Assembly (NCBI RefSeq): GCF_900497805.2
Contig: NW_020954611.1
Coordinates: forward strand, 8,313,908-8,377,907
Length of the DNA stretch: 64,000 bases
Direction: 5' to 3'
DNA from: Vombatus ursinus
Taxonomy: Eukaryota > Chordata > Mammalia > Diprotodontia > Vombatidae
Shown here: positions 47,799 to 59,090 of the stretch, piece by piece
How the letters are laid out: the number at the start of each line of letters is the position of its first letter
How positions within the stretch are numbered: position 1 is the stretch's first letter
Position numbers and translations under genes: made by a program
The notes under the pieces: generated by a model
What the model was told of the DNA's origin: nothing
Seen by the model: only the letters and a program-made list of their open reading frames with translations
The model's database searches: none

Positions 47799-48003
47799 AT
47801 GTCCGGCCGCCGTTGCGCTGGCGGGGGAGGACCCGGCGCGGGCGCGGCCTCGGCGGGGGAGGCCGTGGAGCCCGCGGCCCGGGAGTTGTTCGAGGCTTGT
47901 CGGAACGGGGACGTGGAGCGCGTCAAAAAGTTGGTGACCCCGGAGAAGGTGAACAGCCGCGACACGGCGGGCAGGAAGTCCACCCCCCTCCACTTCGCCG
48001 CAG
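47799..48003 (+). CDS. TNKS2: Tankyrase 2, coding exon 1 (N-terminal 68 residues, partial gene)
   Basis: Tankyrase 2 is a poly-ADP-ribosyltransferase that binds partners such as axin through ankyrin repeat clusters; the catalytic PARP domain is encoded far downstream, outside the window. The ATG at 47799 opens a protein starting [15 protein letters not shown], then a short Gly/Ala-rich stretch, then [17 protein letters not shown] (about residues 28-44) and STPLHFAA (61-68), the first ankyrin repeat. This matches TNKS2 as I remember it (human begins [10 protein letters not shown]). Tankyrase 1 is excluded because its long His/Pro/Ser-rich leader is missing. The exon ends at cag|gtaact, one base into a glycine codon (phase 1), the split expected for AAG-FGRKD. 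The start has A at -3 and lies in the CpG island. No in-frame ATG lies between 47691 and 47799. The N-terminal linker differs from human, typical of a GC-rich low-complexity stretch. Confidence 0.95.
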
Positions 48004-48185
48004 GTAACTAACTTAGGGGGCCGCGGCCGGCCGGAAGTGGAGCGCGCGCCCCCGGGGCCCAGGGTCGTCTGGGAGGCTGCAGCCCCCCTCCCCCCGCGGC
48101 CGGGCCCCTGGCGGAACCTCGCGACGGAACCCCGGGCCCAGGTTACCCGAGCAGGGGGAGGGGGCAGTTGCGAGCCCTTGACCCC

Positions 48186-49894
48186 ACCCACCATTTAGGT
48201 GCCGTTTTGTTTGTTTTTAACCTCCCAAACTCATCACCTTGATTTCCCGTTCTGATAACTCGGTTTTGTTCTAGGACCACTGGCTACCCTACTCACACTT
48301 GGGGTGATTTGAAGGGTAGAGAGGCTCCTGCCCACCCCCGTAGGTTTCCTGGTGTCCTACCCGAAATTTCTACCATTAGATCTTTGGGTTAAGGCACTGA
48401 AGGCCTCAGTTGTAACGCAAATGCTGATGGAAGGGGGTAATAGCCTGCAGCGTTGGTGTGGTAGTTACGGAAGATAAGACTTGAGCAGTTCAGTTCAACG
48501 AGCGTTTATTACAAAAATAGGTATAATAAATAATTGCACATTTAAAGGAAAGGACCAGTCAGAGCTATTAGAAAATCAAGGGAGAAATTACTTTAAAGGG
48601 GTGGGGGGTAGAGGGAGTACACAATAAGTTTAGAAGATTTGGTGGCATACTTTTGGCCCTGTCTCATTAGACACTGGACTTGGAAATTCTGATTTGGGGT
48701 TGTGGGGGTGGGGTAGTAAGAAAAGGGCCTAGCTTGATAAATGGGTGGGACAAAAGGATTCTCGACAAATTGTGGGCCGTAATACATCTACTTGAGAATT
48801 TGTTTGGGACTAGCCTTTCCTAAATATTAAATTAGGATGGGGGTCCCATCTTTGCTAAGAAGTGATAAAGTCTGACATTTGTGTATCACTTTACAATTTG
48901 CAAAGTTCACATGTGTTGTTTCATTTAAAACTTATGTTAATTTTTTGTTTCCTTGTTTCTCTTTTCCTTGAACAAAAATCAAGTTTTCCTCTCACCCCCA
49001 CCCTTTTTTAAAAATCCTTTTACTAAAACATGGGGGAGAAAGGGCAGTATGGGAATGCTAGGTAGAGGCAGGGTTAGAAAAATCAAAGTGGAGAAATCAC
49101 CAAAGACTTGCTGTCCCTATTTTATACAATTTTGTCTAAGGCTTTTTTAATGGATGCTGTCTTTGGCATGCCCAGTATTCAGGAACTTCTTGTTAGGCAG
49201 TGTGGGTTACAGCAAAACAACTGCTTCCTGGCTTCAAGGAAAGTAACAAATTGATTTAATAATATGAAAATAAGATTATTTAAATTCCACTCAGTCTGTG
49301 GGAAAGGAAAGCATTTAGTAGAAAGTCTTTGAAGATGAGTAAAAATATAATCTAGATGTCTGTAGTTATGTTGGTTTCTCCTCCCCCATCTTTGTACACA
49401 GAACTCAAGTTCCTTCTCAACAACCTCCCTACACCTAAGCTTGCCTGACTTTTAGCCTCCAATTGCTGATTATAAGAATTTAAAAGGGAAGGGGAGGAGA
49501 CATGAATGGGAGAAAAGCTGTAAAAGTAAAGATTAATAGCAAGAGGTTTTTTAAAGTTAAACTTTGTAAATTCAATCTAAATGAGAACTTAGTTTTAAAA
49601 TAATGAATAAAACTTCCACTTTTTTTTCTTTCCATTGGGGAGAGTAATTCCATAATCTCCATTTTATAAACTATGTAATGTTAATACAATGATATTTTGT
49701 AAATAGCTGTGTTGGAATCTTTATATGGATGGTTCTCTGTAACTAACAGAATACATAAGCATGTATGTATGTGTATATACACGTATAGTTTTTATGTTTA
49801 TATTTTGTAATAAGATAGGAGGATTTTTAGTAACTTGCTTATCTGTAAGGTAGGGATTTGACTTTACATGGAAAAATGGACTGTACATTTTTCT
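48186..49894. other. Proximal intron 1, little recognised
   Basis: A faint inverted MIR piece lies at 48865-48935 ('tttacaatttgcaaagttcac'). The rest is AT-rich without recognised repeats. Distal promoter or enhancer function is possible but not shown. Confidence 0.4.
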
Positions 49895-50985
49895 GTATCA
49901 GTCAACATTTATGAATAGTCTACCAAGTCTATCACTGTACTTAGCTCTGGGAAGATTAAGAAAAACAAAGCAGTTTCTGTCCTCAAGTAGCTTTCATTCT
50001 GTAGGAGACAACAGTACACAGCAGTAAATACAAAGTAATTTGTGGGAGAAGCAGTAACAGCTTGGGGGGAGGGGGGTGTCAGGAAATCTCTTATAGAAGA
50101 AGGAACTTGAACAGACCTTAGAAAGAAGATTGATATTCTAAGAGTTGGAGGTGAGGAATGGGTTGCATTCCAGGCATGGGGGACAGCCTATGCAAAGATA
50201 TGGAAGTTGAGAGCACAGATACAATTTTGACTTTTGTATCCCTAGTACTTGTCATAGTATACAGTTAGTGCTTAATAAATGCCTTTTGGTTGAGGGTGTC
50301 CTCTGTGAGGAGCAGCAAATAAGCCAGTTTAGCTAAACTTTAGAATGTGTAAGGAGTGTGTATTAAGTTTATAAAGGTGGGCTGGAGCCTGACTGAAGAT
50401 CTTAAATGCTAAACAAGAGGAGTATATATTTTATCCTAAAGGCAATAGGGAGCTACTGGAGCTTTTTTTTTTAAGCTGGAGAGTGACCTGCTACTAAGCC
50501 TACTGCCTTTTGAATAAGATCTCTTTAGCATCTATGTGGAGGATGGATTAGAGGAGGAGAGACTTGAGTAGGAGATGAAGCTATTATAGTACTCCCCCAT
50601 AGAGGTGATAAGGGTGGTGGCTGTGTGAACCAAGATAAGGGGACAGATAGGAGAGATATGCTGACTCAATATGAGGGGTAAGAATTCCAGTTGAGGACTC
50701 CAGGGCTGTGAACCTGGATGACTAGAAGGATAGTAATCCCCCTTAACAGAAATAGGGAAGTTCTGAGGAGAAGTGGGGTTGGAGAGAAAGTTGGGGAGAA
50801 AGATGAGTTCTGTTTTAGATATTTGGAGCTATGAGACATCCAGTTGGTGATGCAGTTTTAGCACTCAGGAGAGAGGCTATAGCTGGATATGTGTAAATCT
50901 GGATAGGTAGACTCATCACATAGAGATAATAGTTAAACCCGTGGTAACTGATGATCACTAAAAGAGACAATGTAGAGAGTAAGAG
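49895..50985 (-). mobile_element. L2 LINE 3' part, interrupted by an L2 tail
   Basis: Inverted L2 from 'tcaacatttatgaatag' to 'gatgagttctgttttag' and 'tatgagacatccagttgg'. A plus-strand L2 tail (50225-50300, 'gtgcttaataaatgcc') is lodged inside. Confidence 0.7.
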
Positions 50986-51569
50986 AACTTCATTTTTCTT
51001 GGATTCCTAGGCAAATAATTACATAAAAGAAAAGTCATGGGTTTTTCTCCCCAAATGGCAGTGGTAACATGAGGGCCACAGACTGCTGAAAAGGAGCCAT
51101 GATAAGTATGTATATAAGGCCAGAAAAATGTTTTGAAAAATTCTAGTTTCAAAAAGTGGGAAGAAATATCAACTAAGTATTGCAAGAATTAGTTTTTGTC
51201 TAAATTTTCACTTTATTGGCTCTTTTTATTTTTAAATGGGAAACTCTTCAGTCTTAGACACTTTTAACTATAGAGTTATATAGCATATACTTTCAGCCAG
51301 GGACAAGTGTTGAGTCCTTGAGGGAAAAACACACCAATGGAATTGAATTTTCTGATTAGGTGTCAGATTTTCATTTTTGTGCATGTATTATTTTTCATTG
51401 TTTATCTCTAAATATCATTTTACCTTGAATACTTGCCAAGCATCAGCTCAATTTTGAACTGTCTCTCCTAACAGTCTCCCAAGAGTTGAGATAAAATGAA
51501 ATATTTGTGAAGTGCTTTTGCAAACGTAAAAGCAATAAATAAATGCTATCTTTTATTATTATAGGTGGG

Positions 51570-51935
51570 GGAGTTCTGCAAAATTAACCAATATGTCCAA
51601 AAAGTCGGATGTGATACCGTGTTCACCCTATTCTTGAACCCCAAAAAAACTCTACTTTTAAATATTTTGGTATATATGAGACCTTTCTTTTTGTTACTGA
51701 TTTTCTAGGGAATTATGCCCAGGTACAGTTTTTAGGTCAAGAGGGTCTAGATATTTCAATACCTCTCTCCAAATAATTCCAAATTGTTTCCCGGAATGGT
51801 TCAGCTACTTGACAACTAAACCATCCTAATAGTACTCTTAGAGGACCATGCCACACATCCTCTGTTACCTTCCCTTTCCATTTCTGAACATACCTTTTAA
51901 AAAAAGTTGTTGGTTGAGTTATTCTTTGCTTCCAC
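51570..51935 (-). repeat. Probable L1 3' fragment
   Basis: 'ccaaattgtttcccggaatggttc' is the inverted form of the L1 3' segment around 'ggaaca..tttggaacta', also seen at 39430. Strongly diverged. Confidence 0.45.
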
Positions 51936-51959
51936 ATTTATATGTTCAGGCAACTACCA

Positions 51960-53290
51960 TTTTTATTCATTACTAAAATTGTTTCCCTTTGAATTCTTGA
52001 AAGTTCTTCCTCACTCTTTCACTTGTGGAATGGTCTCATGGGTTCCTATCTAGCCTTCCAATGAACCCTTTGAATCTGGTTCTCCCAACTCTCTGGGGTG
52101 AATGTCATTCCCAGTGGTTCCTCTCTTTCTCCATCACAAACTCTAGGAGGTAGTGCTCACTTCTCTTCAAGGTTCAGTTAACAAGCACTTATTAAGCCAG
52201 ACACTATGCTAAGTGCTGGGGATCAAAAGAAAGGTAAAGACAGCCCCTGTTCTCAAGGAACACACAGTCTAATAGAGGAGACAAACATGTAAACAACTAT
52301 GTAGAAAGAAGCTACATACGGGATAAATTGGAAATAAACAACAGAGGAAAGGCCCTAGTATTAAGGGGGAATCAGGAAAGGTTTCTTGCAGATGGTAGGA
52401 TTTTGGCTGAGATATGAAGGAAGCCAGGGGAGATGGAGATGAAGGGGGAAAGAGTTCCAAGAGCATAAGGGTTGGGGTTATGGGTCCCAAGCATGAGGGA
52501 CAGCAAGTGACTGTGTCAAGCCCAGACTTGGGAGATATAGTGTCTAGTTCAAGGAACAGCAAGGAAACCAAGGTCACTTGATCACAAAGGGTGGAGTGAT
52601 AAGGAGCAAGGTTCTCCTCCAGCAATGAGTTCTTATCTGTTAGAATAAGATTCAGTACAAAATTTACCTTTGTTGGTTCTTTCACCTTTTGAAAGCTGAA
52701 ATTGTCATTAAGACAAGTCAAGAAGTTACTAAGTGCTCTACTTTTGGTGTAGATGCTGTTCAGCAAATGATTGAATGTTTCAAATTCCACCTCACCATTT
52801 TATGCCTCCATGCCAGGCTTGTGATGTTTCCTAAACTGTTTCTTCTTTTCTGTCCAGAACCTCTCTAGTATATTCTAATGATAACATACATAGTCTACAC
52901 TTGTTACTCTTTTCATTGACCTTAACCAGGATGCCATCTTCCATGCTCTGCTTCCTAAATTGTCTCACCTGAGTATTCCTTCTTGCTATATCATGCTACC
53001 CTATTTTTAACTAACCTTTTTCTTTTGAGTAAGCTATATTTATTCAGAACTATATTCCAGTCAGAAATTTTATCCCACCAAACCTCAATGATACCATTGT
53101 AGTCAAATTTGCTTCCTTATGTTAATATCTCTAGTTCGACTTGCTTGTTATATAAATTTGGGGCATTTATGTATAGGCTTTTGAGGCCCTGGATTTTACC
53201 ACTGGAGACTTCCTTGGATTTTGCTTTCTTGAAACTTCTGGATATCTCAGTTGCTAGTCTTAATTCATGAATTGTAGCTACTCTCTGTGT
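51960..53290 (-). mobile_element. L3/CR1 LINE internal part, split by L2
   Basis: Read inverted, 52615-53290 holds 'ttcttgacttgtcttaatgac', 'aggtgaaagaaccaac' and 'tttggtgggataaaatttc', which follow the L3 endonuclease/RT-proximal order. L2 sequence (52172-52610) interrupts it, and the L3 appears to resume at 51960-52165. Confidence 0.6.
52172..52610 (-). mobile_element. L2 LINE 3' end inserted in L3
   Basis: 'taacaagcacttattaagcc', 'aagtgctggggatc', 'gttctcaaggaacacac' and 'gaaaggtttcttgcagatgg' give the inverted L2 order. The minus-strand ORF 52269-52790 spans L2 and L3 and is chance. Confidence 0.75.
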
Positions 53291-53814
53291 CTAGCTTGGT
53301 ATGTGTACTTAGGCAGTTTTCTTCCTCCCCAACACATTTTAGTTTTAAACCTTTTTTATTAAATTTGCAAGGCACCCAGAAAGTACATTGCATTTGTTAG
53401 TTGTGCTGTGTTCTTGGTCAGGAATCTGGCATCCCTGTATTTTAAGCCTTGATCTAGAAATCAAAATCCTTTTCTTAGATGATGTGTTCTTTAATTCTTC
53501 TTTTCCATTCAGACTTTTTGTAATCCATAATGTGAACTAGAGGAATATGACTGTATATATTAGGACCAAATACATTTAGTTCCTCTTTCAAAAGAAAAGC
53601 TTGATTCTAATAATAATAAAGATTAATAAGCCATGATTTCTTTTGGAGCTTCCTTAATCAGGTAGAATAAGGGAACCAGTCTTCTGATCTTTGAATGTCC
53701 AGAATAGTTCCAAATTTGGAATTAAGAAAGAAGAATACAGGACCTTTTTGAAATTATTTAAAGAAGTGAAGAAATTCCACAAAACTGATATGCTGTGGTT
53801 CCTTGATTTTCTGA

Positions 53815-54185
53815 CAATTAGCTCTATTAGATTCTAAGTTTCTTGAGGGCACGGGCTTTCTTTTGCCTCTTTTTGTGTCTCTAGCACTTAGTACAATGCC
53901 TGGCACACAGCAGGGACTTAATAAATGTTTACTGGTTGATTGACAAAAAAGAAAGGGAAGGGCTCCAATTCAAGGGCCAGTCTTTTCAAGTAACCCCAGA
54001 GTGAGCAGAGACAAAAGAGACAAGAAATATAGGCAGAAGGAGAGGGAAAAAGAAAACTGAAGGAAAGAGCATTTATTAAGCCCTTACTATGTGTAAAGCA
54101 CTGATGATATAAATAGAAAAGCAAGACAGTCTACATTCTAATAAGGGAAGACAACATATACAGGAGTCTTCAGATGGAAAGGCTG
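53815..54185. repeat. Two L2 tails in opposite orientation
   Basis: 53815-53945 is a plus-strand L2 tail ('gtacaatgcctggcacacag', 'aataaatgtttactgg'). 54060-54185 is a minus-strand L2 tail ('agcatttattaagcccttac'). Confidence 0.7.
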
Positions 54186-54335
54186 CCTAATTCTTAGAGT
54201 TCATCTTCTTTGGCCCCGCTTCCATTGATAAAACATATTTGTTTCTGAGTTGAACAGCTTTAAAGTGTCAAGGACTTTAGTGGTGAGAACTTTGTTAGAT
54301 GAGTCTTCAGTAGCTATGGCGACAAGGGAGGAGGC

Positions 54336-54848
54336 GTGGAAGTTTTGGTGTACTGTAGCACCCGCAGGTCATATTTCCAAAAGGTTATTCCCTTTCATGG
54401 TGGCAGTGGGGTGGGGGTGGGGGAAAGGGGAGTGGTGTCACTTTCCCAGCTCTTGGGCATAATGTTAGGGTTTTCTCCACTGGGTCTCAGGGAAGATGAT
54501 GGCAGTCGTTTGATTCACTTGGCACATGATGTTCCCATTTCTCACTCAAGAAACCTTGCTGCTCTTTCTATAAATTCAGTGAGCCATAGACTACAACATA
54601 GTACCCCGCTGTGTGGTGTTGACCTGGATGAGGAAGTCCTTAGAGAGGAAAGAGTTTATCACTCTATAAAAGGAGAAAATGGAGGGTTTTCTTACCTGTC
54701 TAACTTTGATGCCTCAGTTGCCCTGCAGAGCACCGTCTTCCACTTGAATGATCATTACCTAGATAAATGCTACCTAATCTGTCAAGAGAGAAGAGGTAGC
54801 AGTGGTAGAGCTGTGAAGATTATAAACAGAAGAGGACCGGGGAGATGA
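54336..54848 (+). other. Open 170-codon reading frame in intron 1, unknown
   Basis: The longest plus-strand ORF in the intron. It is not an obvious repeat: no L1, L2, L3 or SINE landmarks between 54190 and 54980. It has no signal peptide, membrane segment or motif I recognise. Against a gene: GC-poor context, no clear Kozak or splice context, and composition like neighbouring noncoding DNA. Most likely a chance ORF or a piece of an unclassified repeat. Confidence 0.2.
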
Positions 54849-54984
54849 AATGAACAGTAGGGACAGAGCCCTGTAAGAAGAAATAAGCAGTGGAACAGCT
54901 TTCTGAACTTAAGGGCAGAAGCCTTTTGTTTTTACTGTACAGAGACCACAGGCATAGGAAATTTGGGGAAGGAGAGCTCCAACC

Positions 54985-55365
54985 TAACTTCCTAGCCTTA
55001 TTACATACTATTCCTCTTCATGTACTGAATGGTCCAGTATGGCCTTCTACATACGTAACACTCCATTTACCATCCCCATTCTTTGTGCTGGCTGTTTCCC
55101 ATATCTGGAATGCACTTTAGCCTTACCTTCATTTCTTAGAATCCCTAGTTTCTTTTAAGACTTCAAGTGCCAGCTTCTACACGAAGCCTTTCCTGAGCCT
55201 CCCAATTCTTGGTATCCCACTTCTCACCTTTTCTCTATTCCTATATAAGTATTACATGATTTTCCCAACAGAATAGAAGCTCATAGAGGGTAGAGACTGT
55301 TTCACTTTTGTCCTTATATTTCCCCAGAATCTGTCTATGAATAAATGCTTATTGGTTGGTTGTTG
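54985..55365 (+). mobile_element. L2 LINE 3' end (second subfamily)
   Basis: 'tggctgtttcccatatctgg', 'agaatccctagtttctttt', 'ctacacgaagcctttcctg', ending 'aataaatgcttattggttgg'. Confidence 0.7.
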
Positions 55366-56079
55366 CTTCAAAAGCTCTAGGCGTTTTCCTCTATACTCAC
55401 TATTAGTCCACAAGGCAAATAAAAATACCATCTGAGCAAACACTCAGCATCCTTATATAAATGGTCTTAGGATAAAATACTGCTGAATCTTTTTCAGAGA
55501 TAGGGTCTGAACATAACTATCAAAGAAAATATTAAACTGCCTTAATTTTACTTCATATTTCTGTGGGGAGGAATTTAGGGATTTGGATTTTATTTTTCTT
55601 GACTATCCTAATTGCTAAAGACATCACAAAACTGCAATATTAGAAATATATCCTTTCACTTCCTACTGGGTACCTACTCACTGATTTTTATTCCCTAGAT
55701 TGATAGAAGATAAAACTGTCAGAACCCTAGAGAACTTTTAACTACAGTCTTAGGACAGACTCTGTATTCCAACATCATATGCCATAGCCTTCCTAACTTG
55801 GTTCCCAAAGGGGTAGCAATCTTTGCCTTTGTAATCTCTAAACTGATCTTAGCTACCTTTTGTAAGACATCAGAAAAATACATATTCCCAGAAGTAGAAA
55901 GTATTTCTGTTGTGGTGAGGTGGTCTTCATGTAAATCCATTCCCTTTTCCATCAAAGTCTATTGATTCTGCTTTCTCTGCATTCTCTATTATTTTGTACA
56001 GGAGCCAGCAATTAGCTGAGTTGCTGTACCTTTGGGACACCAGCCTAGATGGAGTCATTTCCTTTATGATCCTATTTAG
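55366..56079. other. No recognised feature
   Basis: AT-rich intron sequence; the minus-strand reading at 55719-55955 has no known motif. Confidence 0.4.
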
Positions 56080-56255
56080 GGTAGGGGGGACCTCAGAGGA
56101 CCCTACCTAGACCCCGTCATTTTGAAAGTGAGGAAGCTGAGTTCAGAGCAGTGAAGGGATTTGACCAAGGTCACATAGGGGGAGTGACGGGACCCAAATC
56201 TGAACTTCAGTTGTCTGACCCCAAATCCAGCACTCTTCCTACTACAACACTTGAT
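56080..56255 (-). repeat. MIR/THER-type SINE
   Basis: 'agtgaggaagctgagttcag', 'gaccaaggtcacataggggg' and 'ccccaaatccagcactc' are inverted MIR/THER. Confidence 0.65.
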
Positions 56256-56959
56256 TTCTTGTTAGTTTTCCTTTTTACTGTCTTTTAAAATTTGTACCCA
56301 TAAATATCCTGATGCACCCCTTCTGCTGAATTCTCCTCAGTCATTATTTCGTCAATATGCATCTATGCCTTGACCATTGTTGTTCCCCAGGATTCCCTCT
56401 ATCATGATTCGATGCTCAGGAGTAAGGTAGAAGAAATTTAGACTTGTCAAAATACTTTATTAATCCATATATATCTTCATCCTGCAGTATACACATAGCT
56501 AAAATTTCCACATCTCTTTATCTCTCACCCTCCCTATTCTGCTCATAGGGGTTAACATCCTTCCTTTTTTCTCCCCAAATATCATTCAGAGAGGCTGTCC
56601 TATCTCTGTTATTGTTTATCTTTATTAAAACATTATTGGCATAGTCTTGCACATATCTTGTCCAAATTTCATGAAATAAACTCACCAGGTCACTATAACC
56701 TATTCCTTTATTGTTTCTGTAGCCTGATGGAGGACTGCAGTCCCTTTCTTCCAATATCTAGGGAATCTGATTTGAATCTCTGCCTTAAGTACTGTTCCTG
56801 TATTTGAACCTACAGTTATTGATACAGTATTTACAAAAATAATCTGGCTAGACAGTTCTAAAGATTAAACTTGAGATTTTTATTGCTTTGGTTTGAGGCA
56901 GGTAGAATAGGGTGTCTGGGCCTGTGAAATTCTAGAGAAGTTAAGAGCTGAAGGAGGAT
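56256..56959. other. No recognised feature
   Basis: The minus-strand ORF at 56518-56754 (78 codons) has no recognised domain. It could be a scrap of an old retroelement; not supported. Confidence 0.35.
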
Positions 56960-57150
56960 CTGATTTCACTGGTATGGAGAATGCCTTTCCTCACTGATGG
57001 AATTGTGCAAATCATCTAACTTAGAAACTGAGAGTTACCAAAGGCACTAAGGTTTGTGACACTCCATAGTCACATAGCAATTATGTGTCAGATAGGACTT
57101 GAACTCAGATCTTTGACTCCAAAGCCAGTTCACTACACCATACTCATTCT
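56960..57150 (-). repeat. MIR/MAR1-type SINE fragment
   Basis: 'ccatagtcacatagcaatt', 'ataggacttgaactcagatc' and 'agttcactacaccatactc' are an inverted SINE head. Confidence 0.6.
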
Positions 57151-57529
57151 CAAAACTAGAGCTGTCAAGGTCAATTTCTAAGTAATATAGAGCTCCATCC
57201 TTGGACCTGAACCAGCACATGTACTCCCCAGGTCCTGGCTTCTGTGACTTTCAAGTGTTTCTTTAATCCCTTGGCTCCAATAATATATGGGTTTCTGTTA
57301 CTTCCAAGGTTGGAGCATTGATAAAGGGAGGACCCTGGAGCAGCAGTCATTTTGGAAAAACATTTTGACTACCCATAGACATATTTCAAAGGTGCTTGGG
57401 AATGTCATCTTGAACTCAGCAAGCATTTATAGAAGACCTATACTAGATCATATACTGGATGCTCAGGATGCAGAATTTTTTTTTTTAAATGGACCTCAGG
57501 GTCCAAAACAAAATACATTATCTTTTATC

Positions 57530-58310
57530 CCAGATCTACCCCTCTTCAAGATTAACATATTTCTGTTGAGGGCACCACCATCCTTCCAGTAATCCAGGTT
57601 CTCAGCTTCATTGTCATCCTTGACTCCTTACTGTCATCCAGCCATTTGCCAGATTATGTCATTTCTACTGCCTTAATATCTCTTATATCTGTCCCCTTTT
57701 ACATATTCACATGACCACCTCTGTAGTTCAGACCCTCAACACTTCTTGCCTGGACTATTGCAATAGCTTCTTAATTATTCTAATTGGTTCAAATCTCTCC
57801 CTGCTTCAGTCTGTCCTCCATGTAGCTATGAAAATGGTTTTACTAGAGCACAAGTCTGACAACCTTGTTCAACAAACTCCAGAGCCTTTTCATTATTTCT
57901 AGGACCAAATATAAACCCCTATATTTGGCATTTCAAAGCCTTCACAAAGCGCACATTTCCAGCTTTATTACATTACTCCCTCTCCCGCACTCTGAGATCC
58001 AACCTTCCTATTCTTGTTCACATAAAGCACTATCTCTTGTCGGTGCATTTTCACTGGCTGTCACCTGCTCTTGGAATTCACTCAGGTCCATGTCAGAGAA
58101 TCCCTGGCTGCCTTCAAGACTCAGTTCTAGCAGCCGTTTTTACATTTAACCTTTCCTGATTCCACCAGTTACTAGTGTCTTCCTCCCAAAAGGACTACTA
58201 AACTATAATGTACGTACTCAAGTGAATAGACTATTTAACTTTCATCTTTGTATCCACAGTGCTTAGCACAATGCCAGATACTTAGTATGCTCTTAATAAA
58301 TGTTTCTTGT
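57530..58310 (+). mobile_element. L2 LINE 3' part
   Basis: 'gggcaccaccatccttccag', 'tcattgtcatccttgactcc', 'agaccctcaacacttcttgcc', 'gcttagcacaatgccagata' and 'taataaatgtttcttg' in order. The ORFs at 57711-58149 read through it. Confidence 0.75.
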
Positions 58311-58448
58311 CAGAGTAGCACCATCATCATAGTTATTTTCATGGAGTACTAATGTTTGACTTTTTTCTCAGTTAACTAATTTCATATCTAGGAATGATAC
58401 TAGGAATATGTTAAGAATATGTTAGGAAGCTTAAGAAAATAAAACAAA

Positions 58449-58590
58449 GGGGCAGCTAGATGGCGCAGTGGATAGCCCTGGCCTTGCAATGAGAAGGACC
58501 CAAGTTCAAATCCAGTCTGAGACACATGACATTTACTGGCTGTGTGACCCTGGGCAAGTCACTTAACCCTGTTGCATAAGTGAAAAAAAA
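58449..58590 (+). mobile_element. tRNA-headed marsupial SINE
   Basis: 'ggggcagctagatggcgcag', 'aagttcaaatccagtctgag', 'tgaccctgggcaagtcac', then an A-rich tail. The matching flank aagaaaataaa before and after it is a likely target duplication. Confidence 0.85.
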
Positions 58591-58829
58591 AAAAGAAAGA
58601 AAGAAAATAAATCAAGAGAGGATAGAAACTCTGAGCTAATGGTAAACCTAGGCTACACACAGGTCCTCTCCCCCACATAAGCTTTCAAAGGTATATGTTC
58701 ATTGTCTTTATGACTTGGAGCACTGTCAGTCACCAGGTAAGAATTTGGCCAACCAGAGTCAACATTGCTTACAATGACCATTTAATCACTGTGCATTTCA
58801 GGCTTTAGCCACAATTCACCGTATTTTTT

Positions 58830-59090
58830 CCTCATCTCTATTTCTTGGAATCATTCTGGTGTCATATCCAACACCAGTCCTTTCTTGATTTTTCCCACTT
58901 GTTAATACTGTTTCATACTCAAAATTGTTTTGTATTATTTAGTATCAGCTTGGAATCATTTGTGTACAAGATGTGTCTCATTCCCTTTCTACCTCCCAGC
59001 CCTAGTATAACATAAGCTTCTTGAGGGCCAAAACTGTTTCATTTTTTGCACATAGACATTTCGTAAATGTTTGAATTGAAACCCTCAACG
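58830..59090 (+). repeat. Decayed L2 tail
   Basis: 'taacataagcttcttgagggcc' and 'ttcgtaaatgtttgaattg' resemble an L2 end. Confidence 0.45.

Larger units (their letters stand above)
46950..48185 (+). promoter_or_regulatory. TNKS2: CpG island promoter of TNKS2 with 5' leader
   Basis: GC content and CpG density jump abruptly here against AT-rich flanks. Visible candidate sites: NRF1-type tgcgcacgcgca at 47451-47462, ETS cores at 47159-47166 (ccggaaat) and 47171-47179 (ctccggaag), a YY1-like caacatggcagc at 47328-47339, and Sp1-type gggggcggg near 47025. I see no convincing TATA box near the likely start, so dispersed initiation is expected. The transcription start cannot be fixed from sequence alone. 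The same island could fire a divergent minus-strand transcript, as at human TNKS2, but nothing here proves it. Confidence 0.85.

Noticed and set aside
47799-48003. Tankyrase 1 (TNKS) instead of TNKS2
   Set aside because: The long His/Pro/Ser-rich N-terminal leader of TNKS is absent and the start [10 protein letters not shown] is TNKS2-specific.
47321-48194. Long antisense ORFs (up to 272 codons) and other plus-frame ORFs across the CpG island
   Set aside because: GC-rich DNA lacks stop codons by chance. They are Arg/Pro/Gly/Ala-rich, overlap the TNKS2 exon, and show no domain.
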